This document shows, one piece after another, positions 48,976 to 61,443 of a stretch of 64,000 bases of DNA (within the stretch, counting starts at the first letter, position 1; each line of letters starts with the position of its first letter). Both the position numbers and the translations under genes were made by a program. Source of the stretch: Stictocephala bisonia. Taxonomy: Eukaryota; Arthropoda; Insecta; Hemiptera; Membracidae. Under the pieces are notes generated by a model, which ran no database searches, was not told where the DNA came from, and saw nothing but the letters and a program-made list of their open reading frames with translations. The DNA lies in the NCBI GenBank assembly GCA_035578905.1, contig JAQJVL010000031.1:377501-441500 (forward strand), written 5' to 3'.

Positions 48976-50615
48976 TTTATTAAATAAACTATAAATAACT
49001 ATATTAGTATATATTTTGTGTATCCAATTTCAGTTCCTTGTTTTCATTATTCCAATTTGCTCTTACAAGAAAAAAAATAAAATTTTAGAAAAATGTTTGT
49101 CTTTATCTTGTGAAAACAGATAAGTTTTCCTCAATTAAAAATGTGGTATATTCAAAACCTAGAATTAAAAAAGGTTTGGGCAACAGTCAAAATTATTTTG
49201 TAAGATAACATTGTCTATAAATTAATGTATTTTGAATAGTTTAATATATTCAAAAAGTAGACATTTTAAATTATTTATAAGTTTTTTAAATAACTGAACA
49301 ATTCCGTGATATGTTTCAAAAGTAACTATCTTGATTTAATTAAAAACCTATAAATAACGTGGAACAGACTTATGTTCAGATAAATATAAACAAAACATAT
49401 CAATAGCAAAACGTTAACCTGAAATAAATGGTTCCATGTATGCCCATTCAAACATGAACCACAAACGTTTGTGTAAGTGGATGAACAAATAGGACCTACA
49501 CATTTCATCCGTTTGGTTTTTTACCATGCATGCATGCTTCATTACCATATTCCAAACGTAAGCATTGTTCTTCCCAGACTATAAACCTTTGGTTATATTT
49601 ATATGGCTACATGAATCGAGCAAATTGGTTTTGAAATATTTATTTTATCATTTGCACTAGCCTTTTATGTAATTTTTTGTTTTGGAATAAATATTTGACT
49701 AGTTATACTTTTGTTGGTTTGAAACGAGTTTCTTACACTCTAATTATTATCTCGCTTCTTTATTCTTTATCTTAAATAATATCTGAAGTAAGTAACATTA
49801 TAATTGTTTAACTAAATTCCTTTATGGTTGTAAATCTTGATTTTTGTCACCATTCTGAAAAATTTGGGTTTTTCTTTTTCCTTCTACTCATCTCTAGTAA
49901 GAGTGTATTTTTCCATAAAAAAATTGTATTTTTAGTCTGAAAATTAATTTATCTACGTGACTAATTTATCGGAATAAATGTATTGTATATATCAGTTTCT
50001 TCAGTTTAATCATTATGACAATAAATCACGTATTAGGTTCCCAAGAATGAAACGAAACGACAAGATTTTCAGTTTTATTAGCAATATTTTATAGTGTAAT
50101 ATACCTTACCATCACGTACTTTCTTATTAGAGTCATAGCAAGTGACAGACCAACTTTCCTGAATCTGGCCCAATATTGTGTTAATTGCTAAATTCAGCAC
50201 ACTTCATTTTCATTGGCCCACTCAGTGCAAGATCAAAAACTCCCTTTGCTCCAGACTATGAGGTATTATGTGAACTACTCCTCAACAACCTGTTATTGAT
50301 TTTTGTTGTCAAAATTGATTTTTGTTACCATGAATGTTTATTGGAATATGTTAATTGTAAAACAATTAATTTCGATTTAACTGTTTAGAGTTTAAACAAT
50401 CTTCAACGTTTTAATTAAATATAAAACATATTTCTTTGCAGGTGGAAAACGAATCACATTGTTCAAGGCTTTATATTGTGAATAAAACTCTTTTTAATAA
50501 AGCTATGGTAAAATTTTTTTATCAAGTACCATGTACATTTTATAATTATTTACAATGGAAGGCATAAACATAGTAAAATATTTCTGTTTAGGGATTTAGA
50601 GCTATTGTTCACTGA
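48976..50615. other. AT-rich DNA, no gene seen
   Basis: A CATGCATGCATG run lies near 49528. Nothing else is recognised. Confidence 0.5.
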
Positions 50616-50800
50616 AAGGCGTGTCGGTTGACGAGTGGTCTAAGGTGTCAGGACTTTGAACCTGAGTTACGTACAGACAGCACAGATTTGAATCCTGCCT
50701 GGACTGGTAGCATTCTTCAATAATGTTCATCTTGTACTGGACTGGTTTGCTTCTTAATCTATCTGAATAAGTTCCCCACACTGATCATTAGTCTATGGGG
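50616..50800 (+). mobile_element. tRNA-derived SINE (Leu/Ser-like head), copy B
   Basis: GACGAGTGGTCTAAGGTG is the A box with the tRNA-Leu/Ser style, and GATTTGAATCCTGCC the B box. The body AATGTTCATCTTGTACTGG and a GTTCCCCACAC block parallel copy A at 10440-10632. The longer variable-arm-like spacing between the boxes also fits a class II tRNA ancestor. Confidence 0.75.
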
Positions 50801-50829
50801 AATTGGCAGAGTAAGTCAAATGGCGCCCA

Positions 50830-51770
50830 GACAGATCGCTTCCGGTGTGATGCGACCGTTAGGTGCGGTGCTAGTCGACACTTGGAGCGATCGTATATGA
50901 TGGTGTCACCAAGTTGGTCTCGTGGCTCGACTAGAGTCGACATCTAGGATTGTATGGTTCCTTGACTATCCAACATGTTTGACAACTTTCCGTGGCCACC
51001 TCAGCCCTGAAAGTTTGCAGACGGGAATTGTTGAGAACTTTCACGCCAGTTTCACACTACGGGTGACGTGTTAATTGTCTCATGTTCATCCCCCACATGA
51101 AATTATTAGTATTATTATTTATAAATTATTTAATTAGATATTTTTTTTAGAGAGTGTACGTTTTTTTATATTTTCTTTAGTTTTTTGCTCATTTTATTAA
51201 TTTACTCATTTTACTCATTTACATTTTCAATTATTATATTAACAAATTCAGTAGTGATGTATAAGATATGTCAGTGGTCAGTAAAATAACAACAGACAAT
51301 GCCAGAAAAACACAAACGAAAAACTAATGGCAGCTATATTTATAAACCCATGTTCTCATAGAGTTTATAGAGATCTACCAACATGTTTTTCCCTTTTGCA
51401 GATTAAGTTACAAGACTGAAATAACTGTAATAAGAGGTATGCTACCATATATGAACTATTGTACTACATAAAACAATTCATCCCGGATGCTGCAAATCGA
51501 TTCCATAAAAATATATATACACGTCTTTTCATTAGTCAGTTTTTAGTACAAATTTTCCTTCTTCTTCTTCTTTACAAAAACAGTTACTTCGTCAAGTAAA
51601 AGTATTACGATGACAACATTCCTTTTACACGCTATGAAATTATTACCCAAACAATCACAGTAACGGAATAAACGTTGCACGACACGAATAAATAGGCAGG
51701 AAGTGTGTGAAAACTGATTTACTGACTCGGTGATGGCTAGGTAGAGACTTGATCGTGTATAGTGAATCTA
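50830..51770 (+). repeat. dispersed repeat, inverted partner of 37881-38285
   Basis: Two segments, 50830-51085 and 51640-51770, match 38285-37881 in reverse complement and in the right order (AGTCGACACTTGGAGCGATC, then ACTACGGGTGACG, then ACTCGGTGATGGCTAGGTAG). The 51086-51639 part is extra AT-rich sequence, probably a later insertion or a deletion in the other copy. Confidence 0.7.
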
Positions 51771-54664
51771 CTAGTCAAGATGTGTCTTTCCGGTTTTTTT
51801 ACAATAAAGAATCGTCGTTACGGAAGCGAGTGTGAATCAGAAGGAGAAAGGCCTTTCCTAAAAGAAAAACGAAACTAATAAAGTTTTAAAGGGTAGAAGA
51901 TGGATGGTTGTTTTTATTTTATTTGTTCGCAGGGATTATTGTATAAAAACACAAAAACATTGTTTTTTAATATAACAAATATCGTGAAATTCCTTAAAAC
52001 TTAACAATAAAATACAATCATACTGTAAATAACAAAATAAAATTGAATCAAACTGATATTCAGTAATGCTGTAAAGTGAAATTGACATAGTGACTATTAT
52101 TGAAAAAGAACAATTACAGGCGTTCTAGTACAACATACTATATTAATTTACTAAAGAAATTTGATTCTAATACGGTTGCTTATACATTCACAGCAAACGT
52201 TTATTTAAGGAAGATACAAACCATGCTGTCTGGCTCTGTATGGATTATATTACTGTTGCTGCAGGACCTTGTAAAGCATGATCGTGCTGTTTATACTGTA
52301 TCAATTATTTAATACTATATTACTACCATTTTCCCTTATATGATTATTGTTGCGTTTCGTTTTGTTTCCTAGTGTTAATCTAGTTATTACAAGCATTCAT
52401 TGATTGTTATTTTTCTGTTACTCAGCAAGTCATTAATGTTTTTGTTGTTGTCATTTTTGCTTTTTATTATTTTAAAGTTGATTGCTGTTTTGTTCTGGTG
52501 TTACCATGAATATCCTATAGTTTTTAAGTTTATACAATATTTATTGCTAGAGTATGATTTGTATATAGGGGATATAGGGTTTACTATGAACATTGTTACC
52601 ATTTCTATATCTTTAATCTTGCATTTTGTATGTATTTCGAATGTTTTGTGCGTTATTTGATTTTTGCTCATATTCATCTTATTTTTGCCATTATATTTTG
52701 CTATATACAGGGTGTCCTATACCACGTTCCCAAACTTAAGGATACCATTTCTTTGATAGCATAAAAGTTACTGTAAATATAGATTCTAAAATGTTTTATT
52801 ATTTTATAAAATAATAAAGTACCCGTTTATTTTATTTCACTCATCATCATACACACTTTTTATTGTAATAGTGTATATGTTCATTGCCCATTCAAAAGGG
52901 GCTAGTAAACATATGCCTTTTCTGATTTCAGAAACTTTTGTGATGCCAGTTTCTCAGTAGTAAAAATTTTCATTTATTCTTCAGACAACATTAGTGGATT
53001 GTAATATTTTAAAATTATAATGTGTGTCTAAGTGAATGATGAAAATTGGTAAAATTAATTTAAAAAATTCCAAAAATTACACATGAGCTAGGAAAAGTTA
53101 AAAAAAACGAAAGTACCAAATTTTGTTCCATATAGTCTACTAGGCTCCTGAAAATGTTATGAATTTAGCATTCAAAATAATTGCAGGAGAGTGATACGTA
53201 CTGAAGTCAGCAATGATACGTACTGAGTGAAACGTACTCAAATTACGCAATTTTTAAATTTTTCATTTCTGATTTTGATCGTTCATAAAGACAAACGTTG
53301 CCGTTTTAAAATAATTTTGGCAGAAAATAAGGTAAAGAGTTGTACCATTGAGCAACTAACGGTACAAAAGCTTTACTTTTCAACAAATTACTGAATCAAA
53401 TTATTTATTACTATTTTTAATCGGGGAAAAGTTCCATTCAAACTATTGTACTGTATTGTATTGTTACTGAATAATTTTGTTACTGATAATTTTGTTACAA
53501 TTTTTTACTTAATTTACATGAATAACAAATGTCATCCAATGTATTCAATATCACGCCACTGATGAACTGTTGAACTGAAAAAGTTAAATAACCTAAAAAA
53601 ATAGACACACTTGGTAAGTTTACAATGGAAAAAATTATAGGTACTCAGTTCCACGTACAATAAAAGTCCTTTGAACTAATTAATTATTATCATTGACATA
53701 ATAATGTCAACTACATTATTTAAATTTGTTATGCGTATAGTAAATACATCCTCAATCGTTCTAAAAATGACATATTTTACCTAGAATTGATCATTGTGAC
53801 ATATTTTACCTAGATCAGAATCATTCTAATACAAATGATAAATATTTGTATGAAAAAATTAGTAATATATGTAAAAACACATTGTAAAAAAATAGGGAGT
53901 CAAATTATTAAAATAGTGTATTTTATTCTAGTAATTAAATATAATATGCAGAATTAGAGGTGATGAATTTTATTACTCACCCACTTATCTCTTGGGTGAG
54001 TAATAAGGCGTATCTACAGGCGTCATTACCAATCAAATTACCAACCATTGTGTTCCCTTTTCAGTAAATACCACGTGCTAATGTCGTTTATTCGGTTAAC
54101 AAAGGTTTTCAGAATCGGTTAATAAACAATCATCAATAATATGAGGCATGGCCTTGCAAAACCTCATAGTAAAAATATAAACCTCATTTTAGGTTAAGCT
54201 TGGCAAATAATACCATGCATATAGTCATGCTTATTGAGTTGATTGTTAGGTTCAATTTTTAATGTAAGTTACTAGATGTTGGTTTCATGACATACAATGT
54301 ATACTTATGTATACATAGAAAAAATAATGACATGATTATGTTTTGTATCATAAACATTGACAGAAATATTAGTTACAATTGGATAAATATAGTTTTTTAT
54401 AGATGTTTGAAAAATAAAATCCAGTGAAAAGTATCGAAATGTTGTAAACTACAAATATGTGATATGTTTACACGAAAATTTGATATTAAAGTAATATATC
54501 TTTAACATATATCTGGCCATTAAAATATACCTAAAACCTTTTGCCACCTTTTGCGTTCTTAAATCTAAATCATTTTCAAATTGTATACTTAAATATTCTG
54601 TAGCAACCCAATTAAAAATACAGCAAATAATATAAGTTACTCTAAACTTGATAATCATGCACTA
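51771..54664. other. AT-rich DNA, no gene seen
   Basis: TATACAGGGTGTCC at 52706-52719 looks like the end of a CAGGGTGT-type transposon, but no partner end was found. A 27-bp phrase with CATATTTTACCTAGA is doubled at 53768-53815. A hairpin lies at 53970-54006. Hydrophobic frames at 52100-52660 look like chance. Confidence 0.5.
53970..54006. other. 14-bp perfect hairpin
   Basis: TTATTACTCACCCA and TGGGTGAGTAATAA around a 9-nt loop. No T run follows and no gene is near. Function unknown. Confidence 0.85.
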
Positions 54665-55036
54665 TTAAATATGGCATAACTCAATAACAATAGTAAACTA
54701 TAAAATACGACATGATTCAGAAGAAAGAATAAACTACAATATACAATATACATGAATAAGTAGAAATAGTAAACTATAAAATACAGTATGACTCAATAGA
54801 AATAGTAAACTACAAAATACATCATTACTCAGTAGAGATAGTAAATTACAAAATATGGCATAACTCAGTAGAAATACTAAGCTACAAAATACATCATGAC
54901 TCAATAGAACTAGTAAATTATAAAAAACAGCATGACTAAGTAGAAATAGTAAACTACAAAACACAGCTTGACTCAGTAGAAATAGTAAAGTACAAAATAC
55001 AGCATGATTCAATAGAAATAGTAAACTATAAAATTA
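54665..55036. repeat. 36-bp minisatellite, about 10 copies
   Basis: Unit close to AATAGTAAACTACAAAATAC then A.CATGACTCAGTAGA, 36 bp long. The minus strand reads as a repeated 12-residue peptide of the AVFCSLLFLLSH kind because 36 is a multiple of 3. There is no start context or flanking frame to suggest a gene. Confidence 0.92.
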
Positions 55037-57593
55037 TTGAGTGGTCTCGATACATAACTTCTTATCACAGTCATATACATGGTGCCAAGCTTCGACGGTC
55101 ACATATTTTCGAGGATTGTTTGTCAGGTCAATACAAGCAAACAATACCATTAATGTGTGTCTTTTGTAGATTAGATTTCTGTCTGAGAGTCTGTACGTGT
55201 TTTCCCCAAAAACTTGAATACCTCAAAAACCGTTTATTATACAATACTAAATTTTGGTATGAAAGTTGATCTGAAAAAATCATATAAAAAGGCTGTTTGT
55301 TTGAAATTATCAATTTCTTAATGGTGGCTGTATAAAAACTTCACAGTCAAGTATAAAAATAAAAACTACACATTTTACCCAAAAATGTTAAAATAAAATA
55401 TTTGTAGTCTACATTATGCAAAATGCAACGATATACAAATTCAAAATATTGGATGATAAATAAAAGAGTTAAATTATCTTATGACAGAAAGTATTGTCAT
55501 CTGGGTACTCTTTTATGAGATGACAATGCTTTCAGTCACAAAAAATAAATTATAGATCGTGAAAAGACACATTTTATATCGTATTATATGCTTGTATTTA
55601 CCTGAAAAACAATCCTCTAAAATTTGTCACAGTTGAAGCTGGACATCCCAATCATAAAAAACTATACTGGGATACTAAAATGTTTTATTAAAGTAATTAT
55701 ATTTATATTACGACAAGAACTAAAAAGTCCTTAATACCTCCAATAAAATTACATCGCTTGAGTGAGGTGTTTTACATACTAGGTAGCCAGTTGTCTTTGA
55801 ACGCAAAACAATTTAATTTAAACCATTTGGTTACAGAATATAATCGTAGGCCCTTTTTAAATATCGAAGTTAAAAAAAATCAATTAACACTTTTAATTTT
55901 GTATACATATTTTTGATGAATTATAGAAGCCCAATATTTGAAATTACTATAAAATGATTCTGTTTTAAACATCCAGTTTAAGTTGTTATAGATTTAATGT
56001 TGAATTGTTCATTGTAAACATAAATTAACTGTATTTTACAGTACGTTTAATCCACGATACATTATCGTTCCAAGTTAATTCAATCGTTGGATACGTTATA
56101 GCCCAAATAATTTAATATATTTATAACTATTCCATTAGATACATTAATATATTTAACTTCTAATTTAATATTTGTTTACTTTTGACAAACACATTTCGTT
56201 ATGTTTAAATATAATTGTAATATGTTATATGACTTTAATATTTTTAGTACAATTTCGCCTATTGCAACCACTTTTGTAAATAAATTTGGGTAGGAAATTC
56301 TGAAAAAAAATAAATATTATTGTTGTTATTTAGAAGAATGTAAATAATTATAAATATGTATAGTATACATATCTATGATCTCTTTCAAAATCACATATCA
56401 TACATCTAATATTCAAAACGTAATAAATTTGTATGTTTATATACAACAGTTAGTTTATTCAAAACGAAACAAATATAAAACAAATTAAGGGAGTGATACA
56501 AGATATGCAAAAGTAAAAGTTTATTTGATAGAGCCTATTATAGAATTCTAAAGTCGTATTTAACAATATATTAACATAATAACACATAGGCAATCTCACA
56601 ATTGATTATCAAGAGACTTTTACGTGTATTTGTAAGTAACAGTGCTTTTAAACATTGATGATCAAAAATGTTGTTTATGATTCAGAGTGATTTTACCAAC
56701 AAATAAAACAACTGAAGTCATGAAGAACAGGATAACCCCTCAGAACTGTATCTAAACAAACTTGGCTACAGTAAAGTTTCTGCTGTTTCCTTCCTACAAC
56801 TTTCTATTTGATAAAGTCAACTGATTTTAATGGTCCTTCAAATTAATATTTTTCTTAATTTTTTCACATTATTAGCTAAACAAATATTAATACTTAAACA
56901 TTTGGCTATAAGAGAATTCCATTAAAATCCATTATTTGTAACTATGAAGATTTAAACAATAAGCAATTAAAAAACTCGAATAATTCTAGTTATAAAAGTC
57001 TAAATTTTTCTTGAACATAACAACAATTGGTCGACAAACTTATTAATACTATGCTATACTAAGTATTTCAACATAACACCAACAACTAAAAAGACCTGAT
57101 CAGTAATCTTAAGTCAGCAAAAGTGAATATAAAATAACAAATTAAACATTTAAGAAATATTCAATTTTAATCATATTGAAAAGTCATACATTTGTAGTAG
57201 CATTGTAAAAAATGTTGGATACCTAAAAATAAATATTTGTATTTTTTTACGTATAAGAATTACATTGTTCCAACCTATGTGCGGGTTTCATACCACCTCT
57301 AGGATTATTTTGGAAATAAGTAATTTACTGATTACTGACTGATTACCCAAACTGACTCCATTCTAATTTAGATGTGTGATTTATTGAGTGACTAAATAAT
57401 TGTAAAGTATGCCTACAGGTTAGATTTACTACAAAAGTGTTAAGTATAAAATGGACGGCAATTACTATAGATAGTTAAAAGGGATGGTCTATTAATATAT
57501 TGGATGTGAAATATCTCTTCAGTTGCATAAAAGTACATAATATCTAAAACTACTGGTAAATACGACATGTTACGTGAATTACTATAATTCTTA
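55037..57593. other. AT-rich DNA, no gene seen
   Basis: Only the inverted repeat at 55483-55537 stands out. Confidence 0.5.
55483..55537. other. 20-bp inverted repeat
   Basis: GACAGAAAGTATTGTCATCT and AGATGACAATGCTTTCAGTC pair with two mismatches around a 15-nt loop. Confidence 0.85.
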
Positions 57594-58020
57594 TGATAAG
57601 AGAAAGGGGTGGATGTTCGAGAAGTGCCTTCAGAGTAATATAGAAGTTAAAGTTTACATGTTTTGTGAGTAAGGCTGATTATTATATGTCATGTGATAGG
57701 AGAAAGGGTTGGATGTTCGAGAAGTGCCTTCAGAGTATTATAGATGTTAAAGTACACATGTGTTGTGAATAAGGCTAATTATTATATGTCATGTGATAAG
57801 AGAAAGGGGTGGATGTTCGAGAAGTGCCTTAAAAGTAATACAGATGTTAAGTATACATGTTTTATGAGTAAGGCTGCTTATTATTTGTCATGTTATAAGA
57901 GAAATGGGTAAATGTTCAAGAAGTTCCGTCAGATTAATACGAGATAAGTGTCACGTGAGTAAGGCTGATTAATAGATGTCGTATGATAGGAGAAATAGGT
58001 GGATACTTCGTGAAGTATCA
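57594..58020. repeat. about 100-bp tandem repeat, 4.3 copies
   Basis: GATAAGAGAAAGGGGTGGATG or a variant recurs at about 57594, 57694, 57795, 57894 and 57985, with GTTCGAGAAGTGCCTTCAGA and GTAAGGCTGATTATTATATG inside each unit. The last copies are the most diverged. Confidence 0.92.
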
Positions 58021-58186
58021 GACTAACATGAATAAATTAACCTTTCAATAAAAATATTAAAAATGTAAAAGTCAATTTGTTTTACTACAGACAACATTTA
58101 GTACTAATTCTTATCACTGTAAAGAACTGCAAAAATTAAAATTGGCTTGTTAAATATGGAAAAGTACGAAAGATAGAAAGAAATAT

Positions 58187-61100
58187 AGCATTTATAATTT
58201 CCTTACATTACGCTATCCTCTTGGTTCCGTAGTTATTATGATACTACTATTGGTTTGATCTATTCATTTGGCATTGGGAATTGTAGTAAGAGGAGAGCGG
58301 TTTAGTATTGAATATTCTAGCATGAGCGCCTTCAGGATTAATAACGCAATGTAGATACGACATTTGTAATTTCCTTACATTACTCTATCCTCTTGGTTCC
58401 GTAGTTATTATGATCCTACTATTGGTTTGATCTATTCATTTTGCATTGAGAATTGTAGTAAGAGGAGAGAGATTTAGTATCGAATATTCTAGCATGAGTG
58501 CCTTCAGTATTAATAACGCAATGTAGATACGACATTTGTAATTTCCTTACATTACTCTATCCTCATGGTTCTGTAGTTATTATGATCCTACTATTGGTAT
58601 GATCTATTCATTTTGCATTGAGAATTGTAGTAAGAGGAGAGATTTAGTATCAAATATTCTAGCATGAGTGCCTTCAGTATTAATAACGCTATGTAGATAC
58701 GACATTTGTAATTTCCTTACATTACTCTATCCTCTTGGTTCCGTAGTTATTATGATCCTACTATTGGTTTGATCTATTCATTTTGCATTGAGAATTGTAG
58801 TAAGAGGAGAGAGATATAGTATCGAATATTCTAGCATGAGCACCTTCAGTATTAATAACGCTATGTAGATACGACATTTGTAATTTCCTTACATTACTCT
58901 ATCCTCTTGGTTCTGTAGTTATTATGATATCACTATTGGTTTGATCTATTCATTTGGCATTGGGAATTGTAGTAAGAGGAGAGAGGTTTAGTATTGAATA
59001 TTCTAGCATGAGCGCCTTCAGTATTATTAACGCAATATAGATACAACATTTGTAATTTCCTTACATTACTCTATCCTCTTGGTTCTGTAGTTATTATGAT
59101 CCCACTATTGGTCTGATCTATTCATTTGGCATTGGGAATTGTAGTAAGAGAGAGGTTTAGTATTGAATATTCCAGCATGAGCACCTTCAGTATTAATAAC
59201 GCCATGTAGATACGACATTTGTAATTTCCTTACATTACTATCCTCATGGTTCCGTAGTTATTATGATCCTACTATTGGTTTGATCTATTCACTTGGCATT
59301 GGGAATTGTAGTAAGAGAGAGGTTTAGTATTGAATATTCCAGCATGAGCACCTTCAGTATTAATAACGCCATGTATATACGACATTTGTAATTTCCTTAC
59401 ATTACTATCCTCATGGTTCCGTAGTTATTATGATCCTACTATTGGTTTGATCTATTCACTTGGCATTGGGAATTGTAGTAAAAGAGAGGTTTAGTATTGA
59501 ATATTGCAGCATGAGCACCTTCAGTATTAATAACGCAATATAGATACGACATTTGTAATTTCCTTACATTACTATCCTCATGGTTCCGTAGTTATTATGA
59601 TCCCACTATTGGTTTGATCTATTCATTTGGCATTGTGAATTGTAGTAAAAGAGAGGTTTAGTATTGAATATTCCAGCATGAGCACCTTCAGTATTAATAA
59701 TGCCATGTAGATACGACATTTGTAATTTCCTTACATTACTATCCTCATGGTTCCGTAGTTATTATGATCCCACTATTGGTTTGATCGATTCACTTGGCAT
59801 TGGGAATTGTAGTAAGAGAGAGGTTTAGTATTGAATATTCCAGCATGAGCACCTTCAGTATTAATAACGCTATGTATATACGACATTTGTAATTTCCTTA
59901 CATTACTATCCTCATGGTTCCGTAGTTATTATGATCCTACTATTGGTTTGATCTATTCACTTGGCATTGGGAATTGTAGTAAAAGAGAGGTTTAGTATTG
60001 AATATTCCAGCATGAGCACCTTCAGTATTAATAACGCAATATAGATACGACATTTGTAATTTTCTTACATTACTATCCTCATGGTTCCGTAGTTATTATG
60101 ATCCCACTATTGGTTTGATCTATTCATTTGGCATTGTGAATTGTAGTAAAAGAGAGGTTTAGTATTGAATATTCCAGCATGAGCACCTTCAGTATTAATA
60201 ATGCCATGTAGATACGACATTTGTAATTTCCTTACATTACTATCCTCATGGTTCCGTAGTTATTATGATCCTACTATTGGTTTGATCTATTCACTTGGCA
60301 TTGGGAATTGTAGTAAGAGAGAGGTTTAGTATTGAATATTCCAGCATGAGCACCTTCAGTATTAATAACGCCATGTATATACGACATTTGTAATTTCCTT
60401 ACATTACTATCCTCATGGTTCCGTAGTTATTATGATCCTACTATTGGTTTGATCTATTCACTTGGCATTGGGAATTGTAGTAAAAGAGAGGTTTAGTATT
60501 GAATATTGCAGCATGAGCACCTTCAGTATTAATAACGCAATATAGATACGACATTTGTAATTTCCTTACATTACTATCCTCATGGTTCCGTAGTTATTAT
60601 GATCCCACTATTGGTTTGATCTATTCATTTGGCATTGTGAATTGTAGTAAAAGAGAGGTTTAGTATTGAATATTCCAGCATGAGCACCTTCAGTATTAAT
60701 AATGCCATGTAGATACGACATTTGTAATTTCCTTACATTACTATCCTCATGGTTCCGTAGTTATTATGATCCCACTATTGGTTTGATCGATTCACTTGGC
60801 ATTGGGAATTGTAGTAAGAGAGAGGTTTAGTATTGAATATTCCAGCATGAGCACCTTCAGTATTAATAACGCTATGTATATACGACATTTGTAATTTCCT
60901 TACATTACTATCCTCATGGTTCCGTAGTTATTATGATCCTACTATTGGTTTGATCTATTCACTTGGCATTGGGAATTGTAGTAAAAGAGAGGTTTAGTAT
61001 TGAATATTCCAGCATGAGCACCTTCAGTATTAATAACGCAATATAGATACGACATTTGTAATTTTCTTACATTACTATCCTCATGGTTCCGTAGTTATTA

Positions 61101-61443
61101 TGATCCCACTATTGGTTTGATCTATTCATTTGGCATTGTGAATTGTAGTAAAAGAGAGGTTTAGTATTGAATATTCCAGCATGAGCACCTTCAGTATTAA
61201 TAATGCCATGTAGATACGACATTTGTAATTTCCTTACATTACTATCCTCATGGTTCCGTAGTTATTATGATCCCACTATTGGTTTGATCTATTCACTTGG
61301 CATTGGGAATTGTAGTAAGAGAGAGGTTTAGTATTGAATATTCCAGCATGAGCACCTTCAGTATTAATAACGCTATGTATATACGACATTTGTAATTTCC
61401 TTACATTACTATCCTCATGGTTCCGTAGTTATTATGATCCTAC
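58187..61443. repeat. 167-172-bp satellite array, about 19 monomers
   Basis: The unit carries TTTCCTTACATTACT, GTAGTTATTATGATCC, TTTGATCTATTCA, GGCATTGGGAATTGTAGTA and AGCATGAGCACCTTCAGTAT. CCTTACATTAC starts at 58201, 58373, 58545, 58715, 58887, 59059, 59228, 59395, 59562 and so on. Left-side monomers are 170-172 bp and from about 59228 on they are 167 bp. The change is due to loss of CTCT and of one GAG triplet. The array is cut by the LTR element at 61444 and may continue beyond the window. Confidence 0.97.
59225..61443. repeat. six-monomer higher-order repeat, period about 1002 bp
   Basis: Monomer-specific variants recur 1002 bp apart: ATATTGCAGC at 59501 and 60503, TTGATCGATT at 59781 and 60783, ATTTTCTTAC at 60059 and 61061. 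The end variants also follow a fixed order (CCATGTATATAC, CAATATAGATAC, TGCCATGTAGATAC, CTATGTATATAC, CAATATAGATAC, TGCCATGTAGATAC). Six times 167 is 1002. About 2.2 higher-order units are visible. Confidence 0.92.

Noticed and set aside
50621..50710. Functional tRNA-Leu/Ser gene
   Set aside because: The acceptor and anticodon arms do not pair well, no terminator T run follows, and a second copy shares the non-tRNA body, so SINE is the better call.
52100..52660. Hydrophobic 70- and 86-codon frames
   Set aside because: AT-rich DNA gives Phe/Leu/Ile-rich frames by chance. There is no signal, domain or splice support.
58187..61443. CRISPR-like array
   Set aside because: Units are contiguous 167-172-bp monomers without unique spacers, in a eukaryotic setting. 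It is a satellite.
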